Below, piece after piece: positions 34,534 to 46,154 of a stretch of 60,000 bases of DNA (the first letter of the stretch is position 1; every line of letters begins with the position of its first letter). The DNA comes from Tubiluchus corallicola. Its lineage: Eukaryota; Priapulida; Priapulimorpha; Priapulimorphida; Tubiluchidae. The notes beneath the pieces were generated by a model. The model saw only the letters and a program-made list of their open reading frames with translations, ran no database searches and was not told where the DNA came from. Made by a program: the position numbers and the translations under genes. The DNA lies in the NCBI GenBank assembly GCA_030141605.1, contig JAQGDQ010000087.1, forward strand, positions 374,001-434,000, given 5' to 3'.

Positions 34534-35499
34534 CTGGCCAGTGGACAGTGACCAAAGCATTGTGCAAATAAAATAAAATTGAACCGAGTAACAAGGATAA
34601 AATGACGTCATAACATTTGTACTAGTTGAAGCTGGTAGCTTTTGCGCGATGCGCATATTTCATGTGAAATTGTGAATTGTGTCGTGAGTTAATAACTGGA
34701 TGTTTACTGAGAACTTATGATTTTGTTATTCAGTTGTTACGCTTGTCTGCTACCATTTGAGTCATGCGTTTCATTGAATCTCACTGTACAGAATCACGTT
34801 AAAATTGTCAGGTATTTTCATTTTATTAGTTAATCGGCGTTTCACTGCTTGCTGTTCACAAGAAATAGCGTCATTTGTTGCTATGCTGTAGAGAGCAGTC
34901 ATAAAGTAGGTTAATGGCTGTATTTTAGTAAGGTAAATAACTAACGGTGTTGTAGCATTCTAAAATCGTATGTTCTTAACTTTTAGTCGAGATGAGGTAA
35001 TCCACTGAAATAGATATCTGACACTAACCTAGGACTAGGAGAATAGGGCTTTCACGTTTACATGTGTAAGTGAAGTGGTGTAACAGTAGTTGAAACATTT
35101 ACTTCTCTTAACTAGAGAATGTATAGTGGTAGGCCTGCTCATAAATTATGTTTTTTCAACATTAGTTTCGTCTGCTAGTGGCTAATACGTTAATGAGATG
35201 CATGATCATTAGTTTATGTAACTGTGGTTTTTACTACTGTGGTATTAGTTTATTTACTGTGGTATTATTGATGACCATCGACAACATTTCTAACCTTTGT
35301 TATGTTAAAATTTTATGCATCTAAGAGTACACTGTGGGAGAAAGATTTGAATGAATGGCTTCATAAGTTTCATGCCGAAGCAACAGTTTCTTCTACATTT
35401 TAATGTTTGGCAGTAGGTAAATTTGGAAGAATTTTATATTAAAATTCCATAACTACTTTTTTCAGTGTTAATAATAATAAAGTCTATATATGCTAGTTA

Positions 35500-36230
35500 T
35501 TTTTGTTTTAGTTTATACTGAAAGTTTTCCAGCATACATGATAGAACTGAGTATTTCAAATTTTTGTTTTTGATTTCATAATTAGGACTACAGTTCCTGC
35601 TTTTCGATTTACAATTCATCTCCTATAATTTTTTGTTTTTTGCTTTGCTATTAAGTTATAAACAATATTTATTTTGCATGGTAAAACTGATTATTTGCAT
35701 ATTTTTATAATTAAGATCCTGTTTTATGCTTTATCAGTTTATTTTTTACACTTTTTTGTTTTTTGCATTTTTATTAAACTTGCTGCTTTATTATCTTTTG
35801 TTTTTGTTTTGTTATTAAGGTGTGCTGCTCCATGCTTAAGAATAATTATTGCTGCTTGTTTGAATTATTCAATAATGATTTTGCATAGTGATTTTGAATG
35901 ATATTGCCCTTTTGATTTCATAATTAAGTTCCACCTTTTTGTTCTACCAGTTTCTTATACTTTTCTACTGATTTCTTATTTAATTTCCTGCTTTATGTTT
36001 GAGAACGATTATCATTGTTTGTTTAAGCCATAAATTAATGATTTGCATAGTCTTTGTCATTGTCATTGTCATTCTCCAATGTCACTTTCAGATTATTGTT
36101 GATTTGTGTATAATTTCGGCTTTGCTTTTGTTTTGCTGTCGTATAAATAAGTTGCTGTTTTTATTTTGTTTCTGTACTGTCTTCTTTGATACAATAGTCA
36201 CCTACATTTCTCTTTTATTCAATTAATGTT
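35500..36230. repeat. T-rich diverged repeat block
   Basis: Words such as tgctttatg, gagaataattattgctg / gagaacgattatcattg and aatgatttgcatag recur two to three times, implying an old internal duplication. The ORFs here are hydrophobic only because the strand is T-rich. Confidence 0.45.
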
Positions 36231-36259
36231 ATTGTTTTTATTATTATGCTGGCAGTACT

Positions 36260-36460
36260 ATGGCACTGTGACTTCTAAAATTGATACTTACTGAATAAGG
36301 GTGATTGATTTCATAACCAATTGGTTCTTCATCACCCTTTTTCCTGTTTTAAATTCCTTTTTTGTTTTGTTTCTTTAATTTGGTCATTTTTTTGCTGTGT
36401 ATACAAGATTATATGTATTTTTGGAAATAAAAATAAAGCAGTCTAATCTAATCTAATCTT
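36260..36460 (+). mobile_element. Candidate LINE 3' end with TAATC tail
   Basis: T-rich 3'-UTR-like sequence ending ggaaataaaaataaagcagt and then tctaatctaatctaatc. A short AATAAA-like stretch followed by a pentamer repeat is the usual 3' end of CR1/L2/Jockey-type LINEs. No coding part is attached. Confidence 0.45.
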
Positions 36461-38479
36461 GATTGATGAATTACTATTTATTTCAGCATAAATGCCATAA
36501 AACGTACAATTAATATTTACAATGACTAAAATTAGAAATACTCAAAACGGCTATATACAAAATGTGAATAAAAGCATTTAAAATTTACAATTTCATTTAA
36601 TCTAATACATGTAAGCAATTAGAAATTATGACACAGGTTTAAAAAACAACGGCTAAAATGAATGCATACAGACTACAGTTTTGAAAGAGAGCCACATATA
36701 TTGTGTTTAACCAAAGAGAAATTTATGTGTTACATAATCCAAATGTTAGTCCTAAACATATATATGAAAAGAATAAACCAAATAGTTTAGCTGATCCTCT
36801 AGCAGCAGTAATTAGCTAAGGCGTCTAGATGGCGAATTGCAAGCTAGTTCCTACAGATAAAAGTAATTATCAGAACTAAATAGTGGCAAGCAAAGAATTT
36901 ATCGCATGAGGTGGTACGTCATACTCACTCCCACACATACACATAATAACTATATATGTATAATATATAAATGGAATCGTTTCGTTTAGTAAGCGCCCTG
37001 TAAACGTTTAGCAAATTTTATAAACATGATGGTTCTAGAGAAGGCTAGGCAATAATAAATTCAGGTATAGCCTAGAGTGAAGTTATACATGTCTAAAAAA
37101 GTTGTATTAATTATGTTATGCTAGGAATAATGCTGTATGTGATGACTGTGGTCAGTTTTTTATATACCACTAGTCACTGTAGGACTGCAAAGCGAGAATT
37201 CAAAACGGGCCTTTGAACTAGACATATTCTTAGTATATCGGTTATTGCTTATACTTGTAGGTTTCACTGGTGGTTCTTGTGCATGTAATTTTGACTGTGA
37301 ATATTTTTTGATTTATTTACATTTAATTTTTACATGCTTCTGTTACAACTTTTGTATGAAACTCGCGTTATGGATATTCTTATGGATATAGCCTTATTAG
37401 TCCTGGAAATTCTTTTTCAGCTAAGAATGCAGTTCTAGTTCTCACTGGGTAGCTCAGGTAATATTATCGCTTCTCAGTTTTTCCACAATCCATTTATCCA
37501 TGGCATTGAATCTGTAAGGCTTTGCTTGGGAGACAAACACCTGATTTATTGTAAACTCCCTGGAACTCTGTTGGATATTGATGAATGAGCATGACATGAC
37601 CTAGAAAATTGCTCACATCATCCTCCCAAGCCCTTAATTGCAATGTAATACAAACATGCTTAGAAAATTAGCCTGATTGGGAATAACTGTTTACATCATG
37701 TATATCTCAGATCTTACAGACAAACTTACAAGTACAGTATCGATATCAACATCGAAATGGACCTTCACACTTCAGAAGAGGTTAGATTATATGGGGTTAT
37801 AGATGGGGTTAGTACTTGTACAGATTAACATTAATCTCTTTCTTTAAACTTTCCCTTCCAAAAACAGTAATGATTTTTAATGTAATTAAGAATACAGTAA
37901 TGGTACATAACCTTGCATGCATAAATCTTTGTGAGACTTAGTAGAAAAAAATGTCTGTCAATTTTTTGTGCTAAAACAGGATGAAAAATTTGGTGTCATT
38001 TCATTAGTTCACTTTACAACTACGGCTTTAATAATTTATTAAGACTGTTTCAAGCCTAATTCAGATTTAAAAGTTTAATTGTTTTAAGCTTTAAATGGTA
38101 CTACTGATTTTTTAAAAATAAATTTAGGGCACAATTCATTTTAGTTATAATGGATTGGTTTCAGAGTGAGTCAGTTTTAATTTTTTTCACATAAATAAAA
38201 TGCGGTAATGATAAGTTATTTTAGGTTGATAGAAGGCATCTTTCCACATTGTTTTTCAATGACTGCGTGCAGGATGTTTGTGAAAAATACCACGGTCTTT
38301 TATTCGCATTTATCAAATAATCATCAACACAACATGCTGTACCTATAAGTAAGTTGAATTCTTATTGGCCTTGGTCAGGCTTGGATCCTAGCAAGGTTAT
38401 CTGCTGGTGATTTGTTTTGCATATCAGGATAACAATTTGTTGCAGTTTCACTGTTCGATAGGCCTAAGATGGATATGCA

Positions 38480-38620
38480 GTCTTAAAGGAAAATAGAATG
38501 AGCCTAGCAATGATGTCACAGCACAGCTAAGCATTATATTATGGCAGAAACATTTTGTGAGCATGTCGCGCACCTTTGCCTATGAAGCAAAATTGAAATA
38601 CATTGCTACTGAGCAGCGCT
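38480..38620 (+). repeat. Dispersed repeat family B, partial copy
   Basis: Shares aagcaaaattgaaatac, cattgctact and the surrounding order with 39800-39870. Confidence 0.45.
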
Positions 38621-39774
38621 TCTGTAAGCAGGTGTACCTGATCTGTGTGGTTCTTTGACTTTGACTTTATGCATGCTCTTTTACTGCAAACACTTATTAG
38701 TGGTAATCAAAATTTTGAGGAAGAATGATATTGCAAACTTTTGAGAAAAGTTTTTGAACAGTATTAGTTTTTTTGTTCCGTATTTATAAAAAACTCAGCA
38801 GAATTCATACATGTGCAACAGGCTTACTACATGGTTATTAAAGCTTACTGTACTTGTTGAGACGTTCGCATCTCTGTCAGCTTTGTTGCTGTTGGATAGT
38901 GAATACTATAAAGTTATTTTAAATATAAAATTTTAAATGACGACAAAAAATACAGTGTGCATCATTTTATGATGAAAACCATAAGTATTCGACTACATGG
39001 TCAAACCACCTGATTTATACAAATTTCATTTTAGAGACTTGCAACCATGACATTTGTCCAGATGAAAGTTTTTTACTTTTTTAATAGCGACGAATATGTG
39101 GCAAATTAATTCCATGATTATTGGGTGTTCTTTTTCAAAAAAAACTTTTAAGTAAAACTTTTTCGCTTGCCAAAAATTGTCTGTAGGTTTAAAGTTTTCG
39201 TGATGCCTGTGTGGTCAAGATCATTGTTAAATAACCAGTAGAATTCATTTCTGTTAATGGCTTCTGTAAACAGGCCTATTATTCGTTAAATGATTATTGT
39301 AAACTGTATATTGCTGGCAGTGTTTGCGAACTTTGCAAGAAAGGCATGCAGTCATACACATTCATTTCCAACTTGCCATAATTGCATAGTTACAGACAAA
39401 TTACTAGGGCTTAATAACACGTTACGTGAACACGTTACCTGGGCTCTAATAATATGTGTTAAGCTACAATTAGTATATAGCGAGTTATGGAAACTTTGTT
39501 GTAAAAACACTGCTTGGGCTTGTATGTTGATCACTTGCCAGTATTGACTTCTGTCTGTTGTGGCGTTTATAAATCACTGCAAAGACTCTTGCCGATATCA
39601 GCATCATTGCTAAATACATTTTAAAGGAAGACAGGATGAGTTTTCATATCCTATCCCATTCTGAAGTGGGATAAAATTACATTTTAAAACTTATAGTAAT
39701 GCCATTTGAAGCATTTCTCCTAATTAAATAATAGGTTAAAAACTTAATTAAGACTAGGCGAGAGTAACTACTGT

Positions 39775-40265
39775 TGAGATCACCACTGAATATAATTTTC
39801 AACAGCAGCAAAATTCCTCGAGCGTGTTCCATGTGTTTGCAAAAGCAAAAATTGAAGTACAGTGCTACTGTACGTCATTCAGTGTAATATACGAAAACAC
39901 AAGAAGTTTTAAGTTTAAAATTCAAATTGTTATCCATTTGAACGAACTTTCGAACGTGTGTACTACATCACGACTGAACACCTATTAACTGACAGTTACA
40001 GCACACGTTTTGCTCAATGTGTTTCCGAGGTGCAGGCACTAGTGCCCATCTAACTAGCAAATGGCGAAATGCATGTAACAGCGAAGAACTAGCCACAAAA
40101 ATACGAAATTACCATTCTCTGATAATAGTTCTTTAACGTAAGTCATTTTTGACAAAATAGTATGTTCCCTTTCAATATTTTACAGGTTAGATTGTTTTAT
40201 TGGGCACGCTAAGCCCAAGCTATAGTTTAAGATTGTGTTCAGTTCTCCTTTAAACTGCTATGTCC
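39775..40265 (+). repeat. Dispersed repeat family B, copy 2
   Basis: Aligns with the reverse complement of 25565-26065 over about 500 bases, at roughly three quarters identity by eye. Confidence 0.8.
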
Positions 40266-41544
40266 TTGCTGTTAATACTATGCACTAGTTTGAGCTTTGA
40301 GAAAAGGGTTAAATTTATGGAGCATTTAACTCAGTTATACAGCTGTGAAATGGCAGGTTGATGCCTATAGATGTGTGAAAATTTCGCTTTCCATTCATGA
40401 CCTTGAAATGACCCGGTTCGTACTAACGTCTTATTTTTTTCACTAATTTTTCACAGTAGTAAGGGTTTAATGTTACAAATTTGCAGTGAAAATGAAATCA
40501 TCCTGTGTAAATGTGTACATGTGTAAATGGGTGAAAATTAATATCTTACTGCTTGGCCAGTCATTTACAGTGCTGGGCGTCCTCCTTACAAGCAAAGCTG
40601 TCTAAAGATCTACACTGATTGATAATCTCTGTGCATTGAATCAGTCTGTACAAGATTTCTCGAAAGAAGATAAATGGTGATTTATGAGGCTTCTTTCTTT
40701 AGAAGCTGACGATTATTGCACTGCAGTGGCTTCCTGTAACTTGGTTCAATACCTGCCCGCTGCACCTGTCTTCTAATCAATTGTGCTGCTGGCAGTCAGG
40801 TACAGTACGTACATGTGAATTATGATTGCGTGTGGAAACCAAACTTTGTTTGCTGTGCAAACACTAAATAGATGGCTCATTTTCTTGCGGTTATAATTCT
40901 GTTTTGTTAAGCTATAGCTACTACTTAGTGTACTCAAGTACTTTGCCTTAAGCTACTAGTAGTTAAACCTTTAGTTTATGAAAAGTTGAATTTACTTAAC
41001 AAATTTGTTGATAAAGTGCTTAATTGTGCATAAGGCAAATTGTAATTTAAGAAAATTTTAGGTTCTCTTACATAAAAGAATAATTATGTGATTAACTCTG
41101 ACATATGTGTGTTGTATACCTATAGATTTGCCGTAGTATTGTTAGACCATAGCATTATTAGTGTAGGTGTAGATATAAAAGAATTATGGTTAGGTTTTGT
41201 ACTGGCTAGTTGCTATATTGTAATAGTTGTTATAGTCACGCCTAAAACGTTTGTGACTGCTGCAATACCATTACAATTAGTTACAAATAGTCTTAGATGA
41301 GTCAATATATTGGTACATATACTGTGTGTGTTACTAAATGTGTTAAACTGCATATTAGACACGAAGGTGCACTGTGTGTCTTCTACTATCTAAAATCATT
41401 TAAAACTCAAGTGGGTAGTGACACATTTAATATTTTGTTTTGATAAGAATTTGTGACAAAACCATAACGTGACAACAAATGACAACCGGTGTGAATTGTC
41501 AGATAGAATGTATAAAACGTACAGATGAGGCATAATGTACAGAT

Positions 41545-42912
41545 GACTTAGTAACTCGAAATTTCCACTTGATATCTGGAAATTCCCACTTTGTAATTCA
41601 AAATTTCACTTATTAACTTGAAATTTCGACGTAGTATTGTCTGGGTAGTTTCAACGTAGTATTGTCTGGCTACTGAAACATTTATGACAAATAGCACATT
41701 AAATGAATCGTCTCAGTCTCCGATGGTAACATAGAGGTTTATTTTTCAATACAGGATATCTGGGAAAACCGTGAAGCAAAAACCGTCGTTTTCGGCGATT
41801 TTGAGAAAAAATTTTGTCGAATATAACACAGCCACAAAATTCTGTATGTGGTTAGGCAACGTTGCTAATGTTCCGTTCTATAATGCTCTAACTGTGTAAT
41901 ATTGTAAGTTAGCCTGAGGTGCGTTTAGGCGTCATATTACTAATTTCTTTTTGTTTCTCAAATTTCAAATTTATCATTAATCTGGGCGGCACCAAGACAA
42001 GATTTTCTTCCTGGTGCTGTCCAGAGGCATACCCGTAGCCTCAATAAAAATTATACATGTGTTTTCTGTGTTAAAATTTGTGTTAATTTAACGCTTTCTG
42101 TGTAAATTATCGTTGTAAACTTGTACGTTCATGGTAAATCTAACAATAAAATTCTAATTCTAACTTCTTGACTACTTTGTTAGCACATAGGCTCTATAGT
42201 TTATGAGAACGACGGTCGTACATAGAAGGCAAATATCAAGAGTAATGAAGGTTTCTTTTACTGATAGAGTGCAAATGACCTCAATACCCTCAAGTGTCTA
42301 ACAAGAGATGTATAGATTCTGACTTCAATTAATTATGAGGTGGTAGTGCTTAAGACCATCCGAGAAGAGGAGCAAATTGTTAAACAGTAAAACACGTCTG
42401 TTTCCCAGTTTGTGTTAGACAGCAAGTTTTCAGTTTTAACTTAATTTTAACCATAACAATAACTCCTGACTAAAATCATTGTCAAACTTTAATTGTTATA
42501 AATACAAAAATAAAGCTTTCTGTTGGATATGTACAGGCTGGTACATTTTATTGTTAAATACATTTTTACTTATATTTTTACATAGTTGTTAAACACCCAG
42601 CATATAATACTGCCCAAAAAATTTAATGCAGAATGCTTTTTGGAGCCTTTGCTATAACTTAGATACAATTTATACATCTCAACAGTCACAAAATGGTTTG
42701 GTTTTTAATCTGATATTATTGGCAACTTGGTTAGTCTTAAATACTCGGTATTTTGGGCTACATAGGCAACACCAAATGAATGTTTTGAATTACTGAGTTG
42801 AAATTTCGTGATACTAATTCAAAATTTCGTTTTGCTGACTAAAAACTCAAAATTTAGACTTTAGTAAAACAAAATTTTGACTTCGTATCTGGAAATTCTG
42901 AGTTACTAAGTC
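41545..42912. mobile_element. Foldback-like element, 13-bp perfect inverted ends
   Basis: Starts gacttagtaactc and ends with its exact complement. Both ends continue with aatttcc/ggaaattc words, so about 100 bases at each end are partly inverted copies. No target duplication is visible and there is no ORF. It contains the candidate LINE tail at 41965-42170. Confidence 0.55.
41965..42170 (+). mobile_element. Candidate LINE 3' end with attctaac tail
   Basis: GC-richer hairpin-like stretch (ggcaccaagac ... ttcctggtgctgtcc) followed by an A/T-rich 3' region and the tail aataaaattctaattctaac. It resembles a LINE or SINE 3' end; no coding part is seen. Confidence 0.35.
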
Positions 42913-42966
42913 GAAATAATAAATTTATTTCTTGTTTTAACTATGACTCTAATATAAGCTACCGTA

Positions 42967-43302
42967 GTAAAGAATAAAGAACTTGATTCGTTTATATTTT
43001 TCTGCAGATTGATTTTCAAACACACAAATGTGATGTTATTACTCTGTACAGTAAAGAATAAAGAACTTGATTGATTTATATTTTTCTGCAGATTGATTTT
43101 CAAACACACAAATGTGATGTTATTACTCTGTACAGTAAAGAATAAAGAACTTGATTCGTTTATATTTTTCTGCAGATTGATTTTCAAACACACAAATGTG
43201 ATGTTATTACTCTGTACAGTAAAGAATAAAGAACTTGATTCGTTTGTATTTTTCTGCGGATTGATTTTCAAACACACAAATGTGATATTATTACTCTGTA
43301 CA
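42967..43302. repeat. 84-bp tandem array, exactly four copies
   Basis: Units start at 42967, 43051, 43135 and 43219 and differ by only a few bases. Each contains a strong acceptor-like tatatttttctgcag and an acagtaaag donor-like site. Since 84 is a multiple of three, open frames occur on both strands; these are not genes. Confidence 0.97.
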
Positions 43303-43554
43303 TGTGTGTCCTACTGACAGTGAACACCTTACAAATTACTAACGTCAGAAATCAAGAGTAAATATAATAAGTTCTTAAATTGCCACCAATACTTTTATGT
43401 TAAAGAACAAGAAAACAGACTTCATAAATAAAGCTTAAAAACTCGCCTTGAAATTTTGTTATCACTTACATTCTGTCTTATTACATACAGGACTTGAGTT
43501 AGTGGTAACACTGTAAAAAACTTTTAAATTTTAGCTGTGATGTTAACTAACGAT

Positions 43555-43905
43555 GACTGTTAGGTGCAGCCATTTTAACGGTGTCTTTTGAAACAAGTTT
43601 AAATAACATTGCGTGAAGTTTGAAAAAATAATCAGAGTATCCGTAGATCAAATAAACAACTGTATAAATATACTTCCCTAGATCAGTAAGGTTAATAATG
43701 TGTTTTTTAGTGAATCAGTGGTACACACTGGGATGGCGATGCAGTGCCGTTTTATCAGGTGCCACAAATATTTTAAATTATTAAGAATTTCCTTTTCCAA
43801 TTACGCAAGTCTTTAATGCTAAGTAATATAGCTTTGTATGGAACGTTCTTTGGGATGTACTTGAAAATTTCTTTTTCTTACCTTATTTAGCGTGCATCTA
43901 ACCCA
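43555..43905 (+). repeat. Dispersed repeat family C, copy 1
   Basis: Shares gcagccattttaacggt, catttgaaacaagttta-like, aaataatcagag and caagtctttaa-like blocks with 55755-56105 and, inverted, 49700-50045. Confidence 0.78.
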
Positions 43906-45283
43906 AAATACTGGCTAGCAGCATGATTTAATTCGCGGGACTACTTGGCACACCTCTTGTTCATACAACCTACACACAGTTTAAATAATAGTACAGTAAC
44001 AGCATACACCTCTGTATACTGTGTTTGTTACTATAAATGTGCTGTTCCTTGCATTTTTGTAAATTGAAGACTGATTCTTATACGTTTATAAGAATATTGA
44101 GAGAAATGTTTTTATTAATAGGTAAATCATTACTCAGCAATAACGGCTTTGTTCATAGTGCTCTTCTTGCTGGGCCACCGGTTGTCTCCTTTACTACCTC
44201 TCAGTAAATTCTACCTGACGTGACGTCATAGCATGAAGTGTCATGGCAGGCTGTAATATCTGCTGCAGGGCCAATAGCATGCAATTTAAGTAACAATACC
44301 ACATAAATGTACACATTCAGAACTGTCTTAAAAGTTAAGAAATATGTAATTCCGCGTATGCCATAAAAGAAAATAACATAAAAAATAGTGTCATAGGACC
44401 TTTAATCAACTAGTTATCTTACTCTTATCTTATAGTTTTATTCCATTAGAATATACCTACTTATTTAGACTGAGCAAACTGTAAACTGTGGCAAACACAT
44501 TAACAGAACTATGATAGCTAGCTGTTTTATTGTCCTGCCACTAATGCAAAATTGCCTCAGATGCACCCAAACAATTTCAGTGCCCATTGTTTATTGACTG
44601 TCATCACCGTAATAGCTATATGGCATAATGCATTAATGTAGCCCTGGAATTTTATGGCTTGAAATGGCTTCATTTTGCAGTTTACTCTGGAAATAAATCG
44701 GTTTTGATGCAGCCTAGACAGTTTCTGTTTCAAAGTTTTTAAGTCAAACGTGGCGACTGTTAAATTAAAGAGAACTACGTTCCATGGAAAACGTAATATT
44801 ATATCATTTTGAAAGATAGAGATTTAATCATTAATCACAATTTTAAGTGATGTTGTTGTTGAATATTGATGAATCATGTTTGTGACAGGCTTAAATGCTG
44901 CTACTGTTATACTGTTTAAATCATTTTTCTTTGCTAGAAACTGGTGGATGGATTACTTTAGGCTGTAGCAGTTTCACTGCTGTCATTATCCACATTTATA
45001 CATTTTGGTAACTACTAATGCTTGTTCAGTAACGTGTACAAATAGATAAAAAATTTCCAATTCATGCGTGTAGAACTTTAGTTTAAGAGTTTCATCACTG
45101 TCATTGATACATTCTCTAAAATGTTATCAAATTCTTGTGACCAAAAGGCTTCATTACCGATTGAAAAATAATCATATGATATTATTAATATACCAACCAT
45201 ATGAAAGCCAGTTTAACATTTACTCAAATTTTTACGAGAAAGCGTTCTAATAACCACGAGACTTTTGTTTCAATTTTAAATCT

Positions 45284-45330
45284 CCTATGTGTCCAAAAGT
45301 CCGTGTGTCCAAATGTCCTATGTGTCCAAA
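45284..45330. repeat. Short tandem repeat of tgtgtccaaa
   Basis: Three to four copies of a unit close to tatgtgtccaaaagtcc. Confidence 0.85.
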
Positions 45331-46040
45331 TAAACTGCGTCGAAAACGGCTACCACCGATAAAGCTGTGAATAATGATAGCTTTATTATAGTTATGAATA
45401 ATCATTGCATTTCCAGCGTGGGGTTGATCCTGGAAGGACTTGATGAAATTGAGGGCTATTAACTATAGCAAAAAATCGCATTATCAATAAAAATAGGCTT
45501 GAAATTTTTTATTATTCTTAAAGTAATGAAATTTTTATCAATATTGGTGACGTATCAGATTGCTGAAATATTGAAAGTACAGACTAAGGTTCAAAAAGGT
45601 AGTTTCAGCCACTTTAAGAACAATCATACATTCATACATCCTTGTGTAGGTTGCATGACACTTGTTTTAATAGCAACTTTAATGAAATTTATAATTAAGC
45701 ACAGAAGTATAACATCTAATGAAAGCTAAAATCAATATTTTATACAGTAACTTAAGGTTGTGTAGTTAATCTTATGTACGTTGTATGTCATTCTGCCTTT
45801 AATGGAGGTTTGGATGAAATTTACCTTTAGAAAGTATAAATGCTATTAAAAACTAGAAACAAACACTGATGCAGTAATACAAGGAAATAAACAAATACAG
45901 TGAGCAGAAGCATGGGTAATGGAATAGAATGTAATAAATCAAAAATCCTTATGAGTTCTGTATTTGCCATTTGCTGTGGTAGTCTTAAAATTTTTAGCAT
46001 TCACTTTTGCAGCATCTAAGGTGGTGCTTCCCCGTCCAGA

Positions 46041-46154
46041 ATGTCATCGTGGGTGAATCAAGAAGGGTCGGATACCACTACCACTAGCACAGTGACGCTA
46101 GATTCCACAGATGGAATACAAGCAGAGATCCGACAGCAGAAAATTGAGAAGCAG
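46041..46154 (+). CDS. TUB: Tubby coding exon 1 (residues 1-38)
   Basis: Acceptor cacttttgcag at 46012 opens the exon; 28 bases of 5' UTR contain an in-frame TAA before the ATG. It reads MSSWVNQEGSDTTTTSTVTL, then AEIRQQKIEKQ, donor gtatgt, phase 0. An upstream non-coding exon is implied. Confidence 0.87.

Larger units (their letters stand above)
32510..46012. other. FNTB-tubby intergenic region, or partly tubby 5' introns
   Basis: About 13.5 kb with no coding exon I can support. It holds a 371-bp hAT-like MITE, a candidate LINE 3' tail at 36260-36460, family B repeats near 38480 and 39775, a foldback element 41545-42912, a second candidate LINE tail near 41965-42170, an 84-bp tandem array and a family C repeat. 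The tubby mRNA probably has a 5' UTR exon somewhere here, because its first coding exon begins at an acceptor. Confidence 0.55.

Noticed and set aside
35674-36226. Hydrophobic ORFs that look like membrane proteins
   Set aside because: The strand is T-rich, which forces Phe/Leu/Ile/Val codons; the region is repetitive and precedes a LINE-like tail.
42906-43317. Repeated-peptide ORFs on both strands
   Set aside because: They are produced by the 84-bp tandem array and have no recognisable domain.
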